Below are positions 8,542 to 17,012 of a stretch of DNA of 64,000 nt, piece by piece. Made by a program: the position numbers and the translations under genes. The notes under the pieces are model-generated. The model was not told where the DNA came from. It ran no database searches and saw only the letters and a list, made by a program, of their open reading frames with translations. The DNA is from Ensifer aridi (GTDB lineage Bacteria; Pseudomonadota; Alphaproteobacteria; Rhizobiales; Rhizobiaceae). The stretch spans positions 383,055 through 447,054 of the forward strand of contig NZ_LUAV01000002.1 in assembly GCF_002078505.1 (NCBI RefSeq), given 5' to 3'. Numbering within the stretch: the first letter of the stretch is position 1; every line of letters begins with the position of its first letter.

Positions 8542-9630
8542 ATGCTACAAAGCGGCATGCTTTTCGATTTGCCCAACGACGATGTCCTTTACGATGCGCT
8601 GCTGGCCCGCAGTTCCGACTATGAGGGCCAAGCCTTCGCAGGCGTGAAGAGCACCGGCATCTTCTGCCGGCTCTCCTGTCCTGCCCGCAAGCCGAAGCGG
8701 GAAAACACCCTGTTCTTCGATAGCATCGCCGCCTGCATCGATTCCGGCTTCCGGCCCTGCGAGCGATGCCGTCCGCTGGAGCAGGCAGCCGAGAAGGAGC
8801 CGCTGGTCAAGAGCCTCATGGAGCTGCTCGACCGTCAGCCGGACCGTCGCTGGACGGAGCAGGATCTCGTAGAGCGCGGCTTCGATCCGTCGACCGTGCG
8901 GCGCGCCTTCAAGCGGGCCCTCGGCGTGACCTTTCTCGATCTCGCCCGACAGAGGCGAATGGCCGAGGCGGCGCGTCAGCTTTCGACTGGCGCCAGCGTC
9001 ATCGAGGCGCAGATCGACGCAGGCTATGAATCGCCTAGCGGCTTCCGCGCCGCCTTCGCGAAGCTGATCGGCGAGGCGCCGGCAAGATCGCAGGGGCGCG
9101 CACTGCTCTTTGCCGACTGGATAGAAACGCCACTCGGGCCCATGGTGGCGGTAGCCGACCGGACCCATCTTCATCTCCTCGAGTTCCACGATCGCAAGGC
9201 GTTGCCGGCCGAGCTGGAAAGCCTGAAGCGAAAGGTGCGATCGGCGGTCGTTCCGGGCAGGACGCCGCCGATTGAGCAGATCGAGGCCGAACTCAAGGCC
9301 TATTTCGAGGGTCGCTCGGGCGACTTTTGCACTCCCCTGGCTCTCGACGGCAGTGCCTTCGAGCGCCAAGTATGGGCGAAGCTCATTGAAATACCTCTGG
9401 GCGAGACGCGGTCCTATGGCGACATCGCGCGGGAGGTCGCTACCATGGAGGCGGTCCGTGCGGTCGCCAGGGCCAATGGCTCCAACCGCATTGCGATCGT
9501 CGTCCCCTGCCACCGCTGCATCGGCGCGGACGGATCCTTGACCGGTTATGGCGGCGGCATTGCGCGTAAGCAATGGCTGCTTCGGCACGAGGGAAAGATG
9601 AGGCCTGTCGGACTTTTCAGGGCGGGATGA
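8542..9630 (+). CDS. ada: bifunctional Ada: DNA methylphosphotriester/O6-methylguanine methyltransferase and activator
   Basis: A 362-residue Ada with all three parts. The N-terminal zinc/Cys domain (FCRLSCPARKPKREN, then GFRPCERCRP) contains the four conserved Cys, the first of which accepts methyl from phosphotriesters. An AraC-type HTH follows at about 85-170. The O6-methylguanine methyltransferase domain ends with the active-site motif VVPCHRCIG near residue 326 and GYGGGIARKQWLL. PCHRCIG, with a Cys where PCHRVIG is usual, is a small variation. A second ATG at 8557 would shorten it by five residues. It should directly reverse alkylation damage and activate its own transcription. Confidence 0.94.
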   Translation: MLQSGMLFDLPNDDVLYDALLARSSDYEGQAFAGVKSTGIFCRLSCPARKPKRENTLFFDSIAACIDSGFRPCERCRPLEQAAEKEPLVKSLMELLDRQPDRRWTEQDLVERGFDPSTVRRAFKRALGVTFLDLARQRRMAEAARQLSTGASVIEAQIDAGYESPSGFRAAFAKLIGEAPARSQGRALLFADWIETPLGPMVAVADRTHLHLLEFHDRKALPAELESLKRKVRSAVVPGRTPPIEQIEAELKAYFEGRSGDFCTPLALDGSAFERQVWAKLIEIPLGETRSYGDIAREVATMEAVRAVARANGSNRIAIVVPCHRCIGADGSLTGYGGGIARKQWLLRHEGKMRPVGLFRAG

Positions 9631-9664
9631 GGAAAAGGTGGCCGGCCTTCCGTCCGCGTCCCAC
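9622..9664. repeat. diverged copy of the GCGGGATGAGGAAA hairpin repeat
   Basis: It starts GCGGGATGAGGAAAAG and closes with a weak complementary CCGTCCGCGTCCCAC. It overlaps the last codons of ada. Compare clearer copies at 37136-37184, 44631-44679, 56507-56552 and 58513-58559. Confidence 0.4.
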
Positions 9665-9715
9665 TTTGCCTACAAGAGTCGTTCACATTCACATCCATGT
9701 TTGGGAGGAGATGCG

Positions 9716-10492
9716 ATGAACCAGGAGGAAAGGGCGATCGCCTTCACGGCGCTGCACCGCAAGGGCGATCCGGTGATTTTCTACAACATCTGGGACGCGG
9801 GCAGCGCCCGCTGCGTCGCCGAGGCCGGCGCCAAGGCGCTCGCGACCGGAAGCTGGTCGGTCGCGGCCGCCCATGGCTTTGCCGACGGGCAAAAAATACC
9901 GCTGGCGCTGCTGATCGAGATCGTCCGCGAGATCGTTGCTGCGACCGAGCTTCCGCTTTCGGTCGATTTCGAAGGCGCCTATTCGGAGGACCCGGCCCAG
10001 GGCGCCGCCAATGCGGCTGAGCTCATCGATGCCGGCGCGATCGGCATCAATTTCGAAGACCAGATCGTCGGCAAGGCCGGTGTCCATGCGATCGACAAGC
10101 AGACGGCGCGCATTCGCGCCATCCGCGAAATGGCGGAGCGTCAAGGCGTTCCGCTGTTCATCAACGCCCGCACAGACCTGTTCCTGCAGGAGAACGACGC
10201 GGCACGCCATGCAGGTCTCATGGACAAGGCGATTGCCAGAGCTGCGGCTTATGCCGAGGCGGGAGCAAGCGGCTTCTTCGCCCCGGGGCTCGCCGACAAA
10301 GAGCTCATCGCCAGGCTCTGTGCAGCATCACCTCTGCCGGTGAATGTAATGATGAAGCCGGGCGCGCCGGATCTTGATACGCTCGCCGCCGCCGGTGTCG
10401 GCCGGGTAAGCTACGGACCATTCCCCTACCGGGCGATGATCGCGTGGCTGCGGGGAGAGGCGGAGAAGGTGTACGGAGGTGCGGGTAAGTAG
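9716..10492 (+). CDS. isocitrate lyase/phosphoenolpyruvate mutase family protein
   Basis: A 258-residue TIM-barrel protein of the PEP mutase/isocitrate lyase superfamily. Visible motifs: FYNIWDAGSARCVAEAGAKA and TGSWSVAAAHG near the start, SVDFEGAY, GINFEDQIVGK (metal-binding region), and FINARTDLFL. The KKCGH active-site motif of isocitrate lyase is absent, so carboxyvinyl-carboxyphosphonate mutase or lyase-like activity is more plausible; the substrate is unknown. The ATG at 9716 has a strong GGGAGGAG eight bases upstream. It converges on argB across a RIME-type repeat. Confidence 0.87.
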   Translation: MNQEERAIAFTALHRKGDPVIFYNIWDAGSARCVAEAGAKALATGSWSVAAAHGFADGQKIPLALLIEIVREIVAATELPLSVDFEGAYSEDPAQGAANAAELIDAGAIGINFEDQIVGKAGVHAIDKQTARIRAIREMAERQGVPLFINARTDLFLQENDAARHAGLMDKAIARAAAYAEAGASGFFAPGLADKELIARLCAASPLPVNVMMKPGAPDLDTLAAAGVGRVSYGPFPYRAMIAWLRGEAEKVYGGAGK

Positions 10493-10498
10493 GGCGGT

Positions 10499-10655
10499 TG
10501 CCCTCATCCGCCTGCCGGCACCTTCTCCCCGCACATACGGGGAGAAGGAATTGGGGGCGGCGCCTCGCTTCTCACGAACGTTGCCGTGGATGGGAGCACC
10601 CAGCCCAGGCACTCCGCTCTCCCCGCGCGCGGGGAGAGGGTTAGGGTGAGGGCAA
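10499..10655. repeat. RIME-like intergenic palindromic repeat
   Basis: The outer ends are inverted (TTGCCCTCATCC at the left, GGGTGAGGGCAA at the right). Inside are two hairpins, CTTCTCCCCG/CGGGGAGAAG near 10520-10550 and CTCTCCCCGCG/CGCGGGGAGAG near 10617-10640. This matches the Rhizobium-specific intergenic mosaic element layout. It fills the gap between two convergent genes and may act as their terminator. A short version is at 39428-39465. Confidence 0.75.
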
Positions 10656-10676
10656 ATCACGCCCGTCGCGCCGCTC

Positions 10677-11564
10677 CTACGGCACGATCAGCGTGCCGGC
10701 GCCGTGCTCGGTGAAGATTTCGAGCAGCACAGAATGAGCCGTCTTGCCGTTGAGGATGACGACACCCTGTACGCCGGCCTTGATCGCGTCGATGCACGTC
10801 TCGACCTTCGGGATCATGCCGCCGGAAATCGTGCCGTCGGCTATCAGCGCGCGTGCCTGCGCGACCGAAAGCTCCTTGAGCAGGTTGCCCTGTTTGTCCA
10901 GAACCCCCGGAACGTCCGTCAGAAACAAAAGGCGCGTCGCGTTGAGCGCGCCGGCGATGGCGCCGGCGAAAGTGTCGGCGTTGATGTTGTAGGTGTGGCC
11001 GTCGCGCCCGGGCGCCACTGGCGCGATGACCGGAATCATTTCCGAGCGCGCCAGCAGGTCGATAAGCGTGCGGTCCACTTCGACGACCTCGCCGACGAAG
11101 CCGAGGTCGAGTACCCGTTCGATGTTGGAATCCGGATCGCGAATGGTCTTTTTCGCCTTTTCGGCGAAAACCATGTTGCCGTCCTTGCCGCAAAGGCCGA
11201 TCGCCCACTCGCCCGTCTGGTTGATGAGGGCAACGATCTCCTTGTTGATCGATCCGGCGAGCACCATTTCGACGATCTCGACCGTCTTCTCGTCGGTGAC
11301 GCGCAGCCCGCCTTCGAATTTCGATTCGATACCCATCTTGTTGAGCATGGCGCCGATCTGCGGGCCACCGCCATGCACGACGATGGGGTTGACGCCGGAC
11401 TGCTTGAGGAGCGCGATGTCGCTTGCGAAGGCGCGCCCGAGTTCAGAATTGCCCATCGCGTGGCCGCCATATTTGACGACGATCGTCTTGTTCTCGTAAC
11501 GCTGCATGTAAGGCAGGGCCTGGGTGAGCAGACGTGCCTGGATTTCACTTTCTGATGCGGACAT
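10677..11564 (-). CDS. argB: acetylglutamate kinase
   Basis: A 295-residue ArgB, which phosphorylates N-acetylglutamate in the second step of arginine synthesis. Seen: [10 protein letters not shown] (nucleotide-binding Lys), [28 protein letters not shown] and the terminal [10 protein letters not shown]. Length and motifs fit the amino acid kinase family; the long N-terminal helix of arginine-inhibitable hexameric ArgB (about 20 residues before the kinase core) is present, so feedback control by arginine is likely. In many Rhizobiales argB directly follows engB; here two extra genes separate them. Confidence 0.96.
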   Translation of the reverse strand: MSASESEIQARLLTQALPYMQRYENKTIVVKYGGHAMGNSELGRAFASDIALLKQSGVNPIVVHGGGPQIGAMLNKMGIESKFEGGLRVTDEKTVEIVEMVLAGSINKEIVALINQTGEWAIGLCGKDGNMVFAEKAKKTIRDPDSNIERVLDLGFVGEVVEVDRTLIDLLARSEMIPVIAPVAPGRDGHTYNINADTFAGAIAGALNATRLLFLTDVPGVLDKQGNLLKELSVAQARALIADGTISGGMIPKVETCIDAIKAGVQGVVILNGKTAHSVLLEIFTEHGAGTLIVP

Positions 11565-11782
11565 GGCGGACCCTCGAAAAATACCGGCTGCTGTTTAGCC
11601 CAAGTTTCCGGCAGATGGAATGATCCCTGCGCAACATAAGAGCATCATGACGGGTGCACCATCCCCGGCTCGGCCGGCGCTCGGTTGCGGATATCGGCAG
11701 CGCCTTCGCGTAATCGCGCGATCGATCCCGAGGGCAGGAAACCCACCGTCAACCTGATTGACGAGACTGACGATTTGGCTGA

Positions 11783-11845
11783 TCCTGTTATCGATCCGGA
11801 AAGATCGGGCGCCTCCTGATGTCGAGAGAGTGCATGGAACGATGA
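11783..11845 (+). pseudogene. possible C-terminal stub of an ECF sigma factor gene
   Basis: The frame just ahead of the anti-sigma gene ends GKIGRLLMSRECMER followed by TGA, and that stop overlaps the next ATG as ATGA. Sigma region 4.2 of SigK-like factors typically ends with a similar LLxLRECMxx, and sigma and anti-sigma genes are usually coupled through such an overlap. Only about 20 codons remain before an in-frame stop at the left, and no sigma gene body is present. The likeness is short and could be chance. Confidence 0.35.
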
Positions 11846-12549
11846 CGCCGCAGAAGCCCGAGAGCGGGGATTCTCGCCGTGACGAAGTGATCGCGGGGGA
11901 ATACGTGCTGGGAGTTCTGTCCGCCGAGGACCGTCGAAGGGTCGAGGCGCGCATCGCCACCGATCGCAATTTCGCGGCCATGGTCGTGCGCTGGCGGAAA
12001 AATCTCGCCTCTCGCGATCGTGCCAACGAGCCGGCGGCTCCGTCGCGCGGTTTGGCCGCGATCGAGCGGATTTCCGAATCGTCGGGAGCTGCCGGCGAAA
12101 CCTCCGGCCTGTGGAGCTCTCTGCCGCTCTGGCGCAGCCTTGCCGTCGCGTCGCTTACAGCCGTCGCCGCACTCGTGATATCCATGCTCGGCGTTTTCGG
12201 CGGTGGCTCGGGCGCGCCGCTTGTTGCAGAATTAGCCGGGCAAGGCACTCCCGTGAGCCTTGTCGCCGAGTTCAATACCGGTTCCGGGCGCGTAAGGCTG
12301 ACGCCTACCGCGGCGGACCAAGGGGAGGAAAGATCTCTCGAGCTTTGGCTGATCAAGGGCAGCGACTCTGCCACTTCGCTCGGCGTACTGCCTCAATCCG
12401 GGCAGGGGGAGATTCTGCTCTCCCCGGGAATGCGAGCGAAATTCGCCCCCGGCTCCACGCTTGCCGTCAGTGTAGAGCCGTTGGGCGGCTCGCCAACCGG
12501 TTCTCCCACCGGGCCGATCATTGCACGCGGCACCACTCGGTATCGCTGA
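11842..12549 (+). CDS. anti-sigma factor, RskA-like
   Basis: A 235-residue single-pass membrane protein. The N-terminal cytoplasmic anti-sigma domain (EVIAGEYVLGVLSAEDRRRV, then DRNFAAMVVRWRKNL) is at residues 14-60, a transmembrane segment at about 97-118 (LAVASLTAVAALVISMLGVF), and a periplasmic RskA C-terminal domain ends near GPIIARGTTRYR. Such proteins sequester an ECF sigma factor and release it on periplasmic signals. No intact sigma gene is next to it; only a possible stub is seen upstream. I chose the ATG at 11842 by homology of the N-terminus and the ATGA overlap; the frame is open to 11758. Confidence 0.86.
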   Translation: MTPQKPESGDSRRDEVIAGEYVLGVLSAEDRRRVEARIATDRNFAAMVVRWRKNLASRDRANEPAAPSRGLAAIERISESSGAAGETSGLWSSLPLWRSLAVASLTAVAALVISMLGVFGGGSGAPLVAELAGQGTPVSLVAEFNTGSGRVRLTPTAADQGEERSLELWLIKGSDSATSLGVLPQSGQGEILLSPGMRAKFAPGSTLAVSVEPLGGSPTGSPTGPIIARGTTRYR

Positions 12550-12594
12550 GGCGGGCCGGACGCGCCCGGAGCAAATGCCGCTGCCGCGCTGCAC

Positions 12595-13140
12595 CTATGG
12601 TCCGAACGTGCCTGCCTGCGGCGAGGGCGTCTGCGCGTCCGTCAGCGCGGCTTGCAGCCTCTGCTCCTGCTCGGGTGAAAGCGAAGTCTTGAGCACGCGA
12701 CCGCGAAGTCCCGAGAGCTCGGCCAGCACCTTCTCCGGCTGCGCCTTGCGCACCAGAATGAAGAGAGCCGACGAATTGTTCGGGATCGTGCTGCCGAGCG
12801 ACTTGATGAAATCGTCGTCAATGCCGTAATCGGCAAACGAGCCGGACAGCGCTCCGGCGCCGGCACCAAGAGCGCCGCCGATCGCGAAGCCCGCGAGTGG
12901 GTTCAGGAACAGCAGGCCCACGAGGCCGCCCCAAAGCGAGCCTGAAAGCAGGCCCGACGCCGCACCGACGGTGGTGAGATTGAGACTCTGTTTCAGATGT
13001 GCCTTGCCATCGGCGTCCCGTATGACGACGACGGCGTCTTCCAGATCGATCAGATATTCCTTCTTAAGGCTGTGGAGCTTCAAGAGGACCTTGTCGGCCT
13101 CTTCCGGCGAATCGAAACCCACGACGATCAAATCGGACAT
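12595..13140 (-). CDS. DUF1269 domain-containing protein
   Basis: A 181-residue protein that starts MSDLIVVGFDSPEEADKVL and continues with LEDAVVVIRDADGK, typical of DUF1269. A central Gly/Ala/Leu-rich hydrophobic stretch (about 58-105: SGLLSGSLWGGLVGLLFLNP and GGALGAGAGALSG) forms a hairpin like the glycine-zipper segments of stress-related proteins. The start has AGGAGAAAG directly upstream. The function of the family is unknown. It converges with the anti-sigma gene (45 bp apart), so these two form a small insertion between argB and engB. Confidence 0.85.
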   Translation of the reverse strand: MSDLIVVGFDSPEEADKVLLKLHSLKKEYLIDLEDAVVVIRDADGKAHLKQSLNLTTVGAASGLLSGSLWGGLVGLLFLNPLAGFAIGGALGAGAGALSGSFADYGIDDDFIKSLGSTIPNNSSALFILVRKAQPEKVLAELSGLRGRVLKTSLSPEQEQRLQAALTDAQTPSPQAGTFGP

Positions 13141-13214
13141 GTCTTTCTCCTGATCCTCCCGCACGATGCCTCGAATGGGGATTCGAGGGCGGAGTCATGC
13201 GGCGATTTCAAAGG

Positions 13215-13257
13215 GCTACAGCGAGCGTCCGCATCTCATTGGACACGCGGCGCTGTA
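13215..13257. repeat. CTACAGCG...CGCTGTAG hairpin repeat
   Basis: The ends are perfectly complementary (CTACAGCG and CGCTGTAG), with GCGTCCG/GGACACG inside. It is the second-hairpin half of the composite repeat seen complete at 19161-19262 and 34346-34447. Confidence 0.7.
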
Positions 13258-13340
13258 GAGCAGACAAAACCTGCGAGGTAGAAATAGAGCGGTTTGCGTG
13301 TCAGGGTAGTGACTGAGATCAAAGAGTTTTCATTTGGCGC

Positions 13341-13994
13341 TCAGCGCGTGACGGCGAGCTCGATCGCCGCCCGAAGCTCTTCGATGCCGTCGCCTTTTTC
13401 CGACGAGGTCGAAAGCACCTCCGGATAGGCGGCCGGGCGCTTCTTGATCTTCTCGAGCGTCTCGGCGATCAGCCGCGGCACGCCGGCCGCCTTGATCTTG
13501 TCGGTCTTGGTCAGCACGATCTGATAGGAAACTGCGGCCTTGTCGAGAAGCGAGAGCACCTCCTCGTCGTTCTTCTTGATGCCATGACGGGCGTCGATCA
13601 GCACATAGACGCGCTTCAGCGTCGAGCGGCCGCGCAGATAGTCGAAGACGAGTTTCGTCCAGGCATCGACCTGTTCCTTGGGCGCCTGGGCATAGCCGTA
13701 GCCCGGCATGTCGACGAGCGCCATTGGCGGCAGGTCGTCGGCCTCCCCGGAATAGCCGTCCGGCACGAAGTAGTTGAGCTCCTGCGTGCGTCCGGGTGTG
13801 TTGGAGGTGCGCGCGAGGCCCTTCTGCCCCACGAGAGCGTTGATCAGCGACGACTTGCCGACATTCGAGCGGCCGGCAAAGGCGATCTCCGTCGGGCCTT
13901 CCGGCGGCAGGAACTTCATCGCCGGAACACCGCGGATGAAGATCCACGGCCGACCGAAGACGCTCGAGGCATTCTGGTTGTTCTTCCCGGACAT
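13341..13994 (-). CDS. engB: ribosome biogenesis GTP-binding protein EngB/YihA/YsxC
   Basis: A 217-residue TrmE-Era-EngA-EngB-Septin GTPase. G1 is [11 protein letters not shown] near 41-50, G2 [11 protein letters not shown]3 DMPGYG, G4 TKTDK, G5 TSSEKG. It is an essential GTPase of 50S subunit assembly. It follows yidC on the same strand but a good terminator lies between them, so it probably has its own promoter in the 157-bp gap. The length and the N-terminal extension of about 20 residues are usual for alphaproteobacteria. Confidence 0.95.
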   Translation of the reverse strand: MSGKNNQNASSVFGRPWIFIRGVPAMKFLPPEGPTEIAFAGRSNVGKSSLINALVGQKGLARTSNTPGRTQELNYFVPDGYSGEADDLPPMALVDMPGYGYAQAPKEQVDAWTKLVFDYLRGRSTLKRVYVLIDARHGIKKNDEEVLSLLDKAAVSYQIVLTKTDKIKAAGVPRLIAETLEKIKKRPAAYPEVLSTSSEKGDGIEELRAAIELAVTR

Positions 13995-14091
13995 ATCGCG
14001 ACGTTCCTTCTTGCCGGGTCCGCATCCGGCTTTTGTGGCCGCTTGTCAAGCGCGGCGGCGTCTGGCGGTGATCTTCCGCGACGCGAGGCGT

Positions 14092-14129
14092 AAAAAGAAA
14101 AAGCCCCGGACGATCCTCGATCCGGGGCT
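14092..14129 (-). terminator. rho-independent terminator after yidC
   Basis: Read on the minus strand: stem AGCCCCGGA / TCCGGGGCT with a short GC-rich loop, followed by TTTTTCTTTTTA. It lies 22 bp beyond the yidC stop and marks the end of the rpmH-rnpA-yidC transcript. Confidence 0.85.
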
Positions 14130-14151
14130 TCTGCGTGAAGCTCGCTGCCGG

Positions 14152-15939
14152 CTATTCCGCAGGCTTGGGTTTCTTCGTGAACAGCCCCTTCAGATTGTCG
14201 AAGAGTTCGATCTTCACGCCCTGGCGCTTCATGATGATCCCCTGCTGGAGGATCGACAGCGTGTTGTTCCAGGCCCAGTAGATCACGAGACCGGCCGGGA
14301 ACGACGCCAGCATGAAGGTGAAGACCACCGGCATCCAGGTAAACAGCATCGCCTGCGTCGGATCCGGCGGCGTCGGGTTCATGCGCATCTGCAGGAACAT
14401 GGTGATGCCCATGATGATTGGCCAGACGCCGAGATGCAGGAAGGCCGGCGCATCGAAGGGAAGCAGCCCGAAGAGGTTGACGATCGTCGTCGGATCGGGT
14501 GCGGAGAGATCCTTGATCCAGCCGAAGAACGGGGCATGGCGCATCTCGATGGTGATGTAGATCACCTTGTAGAGAGCGAAGAATACCGGAATCTGGATGA
14601 GGATCGGCCAGCAGCCCGCCAGCGGATTGATCTTCTCGTCCTTGTAGAGCTGCATCATCGCCTGCTGCAGGCCCATGCGGTCGTCGCCGAACTTCTTCTT
14701 CAGTTCCTCCATCTTCGGCTGAACCTTCTTCATGTTCGCCATCGAGGCATATTGCCTGTTGGCGAGCGGGAAGAAGATGAGCTTGACGACGATCGTGGTG
14801 ATCAGGATCGCGACACCGAAATTGCCGAAGAGACGGAAGAAGAAATCCATCATTTTGAACATCGGCTTGGTGATGAAGTAGAACCAGCCCCAGTCGATCA
14901 GCTTGTCGAAATTGGGGATCGAATAGGCAATCTCGTAATTGTCGACGACCGGGACTTCCTTGGCGCCGGCGAAGACCAGGTTCTTGACCTCCACCGTCTG
15001 ACCGGGAGCGACGGTGATCGCTTCGCTCCTGTAGTCGCTCTGGTAGCGCGCGCGGCCATCGGTGAAATGCGAGAAGCGGGTGTCGAACGGTGTGCCCTGC
15101 GGCGGGATGATCGTCGCGGCCCAGTACTTGTCGGTGATGCCGAGCCAGCCGCCGGTCGACTTGCCCGGTTCGACCGTCTTTTCATCCTCCGCGTCGGAAT
15201 AGCCGACCTCCTGCAGGCTGCCGCCGGTGACGCCGACGAAGCCCTCGTGCAGGACGTAGATGCTCGGCGTCGTCGGTTTGTTGAAGCGGGTGACGCGGCC
15301 GTAGGAGGAAAGCGCTAACGGGGCGGAGGTCTCGTTCTTGATGCTGTCGACGACCTGGAACATGTAGTGCTCGTCGACCGAGATCGTCCGGTTGAAGGTG
15401 ATGCCCTTGTCGTTCGTGTAGGTGAGCGTTACCGGAGTGGCCGCGGTCAGCTTGTCGCCACTGGCCAGCGTCCAGACGGTCTGCGGGCCAGGCACGGTGC
15501 CCGTTGCCTCATTGCCGATATAGCCGAGTTCGGTAAAGTAGCCGTCGGCGGTCTCCGCCGGGCTAAAGAGCGTGATGACCGGGCTCTTCGGATCGACCGT
15601 TTCGCGATATTCCTTGAGCTTCAGGTCGTCGAAGCGTGCGCCGGTCAGGTTGATGGAGCCCGAGAGCGCCGGCGTGTCGATGGCGACGCGTGCAGACTTG
15701 GCGACGGCCTGTTCTCGGTTTTCGCCCGCGCCGGGGATCGTCCCGCTGCCCGGCAGCGCCTGTCCCGGTGCCGCTGGCTGAGCGCCCGGCTGCGGCTGGA
15801 CTTGCTGTGTCTGCTGGGCCTTTTCCGCGGCGATGCGGTCCTTCTCCATCCTCGGATTGACATAGAAGAACTGCCAGGCGACGAGGATCAGCACGGATAG
15901 GGCAATCGCCACGAAATAATTGCGGTTGTTTTCCATCAT
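14152..15939 (-). CDS. yidC: membrane protein insertase YidC
   Basis: A 595-residue Gram-negative type YidC/Oxa1. The first transmembrane segment follows [19 protein letters not shown]; a large periplasmic beta-sandwich domain covers about 80-340, and the conserved five-helix core about 365-575 ([46 protein letters not shown]-like [16 protein letters not shown]). It inserts and folds inner-membrane proteins with or without SecYEG. Its start overlaps the rnpA stop as ATGA, showing translational coupling. The C-terminal tail is Lys-rich (TKKPKPAE), suited to ribosome contact. Confidence 0.97.
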   Translation of the reverse strand: MMENNRNYFVAIALSVLILVAWQFFYVNPRMEKDRIAAEKAQQTQQVQPQPGAQPAAPGQALPGSGTIPGAGENREQAVAKSARVAIDTPALSGSINLTGARFDDLKLKEYRETVDPKSPVITLFSPAETADGYFTELGYIGNEATGTVPGPQTVWTLASGDKLTAATPVTLTYTNDKGITFNRTISVDEHYMFQVVDSIKNETSAPLALSSYGRVTRFNKPTTPSIYVLHEGFVGVTGGSLQEVGYSDAEDEKTVEPGKSTGGWLGITDKYWAATIIPPQGTPFDTRFSHFTDGRARYQSDYRSEAITVAPGQTVEVKNLVFAGAKEVPVVDNYEIAYSIPNFDKLIDWGWFYFITKPMFKMMDFFFRLFGNFGVAILITTIVVKLIFFPLANRQYASMANMKKVQPKMEELKKKFGDDRMGLQQAMMQLYKDEKINPLAGCWPILIQIPVFFALYKVIYITIEMRHAPFFGWIKDLSAPDPTTIVNLFGLLPFDAPAFLHLGVWPIIMGITMFLQMRMNPTPPDPTQAMLFTWMPVVFTFMLASFPAGLVIYWAWNNTLSILQQGIIMKRQGVKIELFDNLKGLFTKKPKPAE

Positions 15940-16322
15940 GGTTTCCTGGAACCGGCCGACGGCCGCTTCTGTTTCGGCTTGTTTTCGATGCGATCCCGAA
16001 GCGCCCGGATCAATGCGTCAAAGGGAGCGTTGAGGAGATCGCGTCGGGCGACAATCACATAGTCGTGTCCGGGTTTCATTGCAAACCCGGCGGACAGCCG
16101 CACGGCTTCTTTGAGGCGTCGGCGCATTCGATTTCGCTCGACGGCATTGCCGTGTTTCTTGGTAACTGTGAAGCCGACTCGCGCCTCGCTTTCCGGATCG
16201 TTCCGGTCAAGCACTTCGAGGAGAAATAGCGGTCCTTTGCGGCTTTCTCCAGCCCGAACGGCCAAAAACTGCGGACGGCTTTTCAGCCGTCCGACAGTCG
16301 TTTTGTCTTTGTCTGACGTCAT
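15936..16322 (-). CDS. rnpA: ribonuclease P protein component
   Basis: A 128-residue RnpA, the protein subunit that helps the RNase P RNA bind and cleave pre-tRNA 5' leaders. The RNR signature is [15 protein letters not shown], preceded by [12 protein letters not shown]. The ATG at 16322 gives [13 protein letters not shown]; a GTG at 16334 would add four residues, and I see no decisive ribosome binding site for either. It sits between rpmH and yidC, overlapping yidC by 4 bp. Confidence 0.93.
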   Translation of the reverse strand: MTSDKDKTTVGRLKSRPQFLAVRAGESRKGPLFLLEVLDRNDPESEARVGFTVTKKHGNAVERNRMRRRLKEAVRLSAGFAMKPGHDYVIVARRDLLNAPFDALIRALRDRIENKPKQKRPSAGSRKP

Positions 16323-16354
16323 TTGCCCGGACACATATTTCGGGCAAGCTCGGC

Positions 16355-16489
16355 TCAGGCCGAGAGACGCTTGCGGCCACGAGCCCGGCGGGCTGCGAGA
16401 ACCTTGCGTCCACCCTTGGTGGACATGCGTGCACGGAAGCCGTGACGGCGCTTGCGAACAAGCTTGGACGGTTGGTAGGTACGCTTCAT
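16355..16489 (-). CDS. rpmH: 50S ribosomal protein L34
   Basis: A 44-residue protein, [17 protein letters not shown] through GRKRLSA, matching L34 in length and sequence. It is the first gene of rpmH-rnpA-yidC; the rnpA start is 32 bp past its stop. The ATG at 16489 is preceded by an AT-rich leader (AAATAA). Confidence 0.97.
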   Translation of the reverse strand: MKRTYQPSKLVRKRRHGFRARMSTKGGRKVLAARRARGRKRLSA

Positions 16490-16678
16490 TTATTTAAATA
16501 CCGCGGTGTGCGGCCCTTCTTGAGTTTGCATAGTGCAAGAGCGTTTACGCGACCGGGCACGGCTCCGCCTTTACGCGGGCTGACCGGACGTGCGCGGCTT
16601 ATAAGAATAAAAGTCCGAGAAAGTCAATTGCTGCTCGACGGCTTCGCGCCGAAGGACAGAACTCGGGGTGCTTGTGCG

Positions 16679-16708
16679 TGGATCCTCGGGTCAAGCCCGA
16701 GGATGACG
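16679..16708. repeat. GGATCCTCGGG hairpin repeat, copy 1
   Basis: ATCCTCGGG and CCCGAGGAT form a 9-bp stem around a TCAAG-type loop; GACG follows. This short element is a common intergenic repeat of alphaproteobacteria. A second copy in opposite orientation lies about 110 bp downstream. Confidence 0.7.
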
Positions 16709-16813
16709 GAAGTACTGGGGATCAAGCAAACCAGCGACGTTGGAAGTCGCTTTGTGGCGGCAGGCATCTCGCCGTCGCAGCCGGTTTCGCTATGCACGGA
16801 GCCCATTCCAGCA

Positions 16814-16842
16814 GTCATCCTCGGGCTCGACCCGAGGATCCA
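16814..16842. repeat. GGATCCTCGGG hairpin repeat, copy 2 (inverted)
   Basis: GTCATCCTCGGG and CCCGAGGATCCA around a CTCGA-type loop; it is the reverse complement of copy 1. Together the two copies could also pair with each other. Confidence 0.7.
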
Positions 16843-17012
16843 TACCCAGCTGCAATAGGAGCCCCGAACCCGCACCTGCCGGGACGCGCGCTTGAAATTT
16901 AGTGAAGCCGATGAGGCCTTTGTTAACCACATGTATTTTAGAATTTAATCAAATACGTGCAAACCGCAATCAACTTCCCGTTTTGGGCGAGTGCGCGGGG
17001 GAGGGGCAGGAA

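Larger units (their letters stand above)
16490..17012. other. intergenic region with two inverted hairpin repeats
   Basis: A 520-bp gap between divergent rpmH and the chemoreceptor gene. It holds the rpmH promoter region near 16500-16600 and two short repeats described separately. The MCP ribosome binding site (GAGGGGCAGG) is at its right end. No coding region is convincing; the frame upstream of the MCP start is open but carries unlikely residues. Confidence 0.6.

Noticed and set aside
9716..10492. Methylisocitrate lyase (prpB) or isocitrate lyase
   Set aside because: The KKCGH active-site motif expected for these enzymes is not visible, so only the superfamily is called.
13774..15318. 514-codon open frame antisense to yidC and engB
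   Set aside because: Charged low-complexity shadow spanning a terminator and two real genes.
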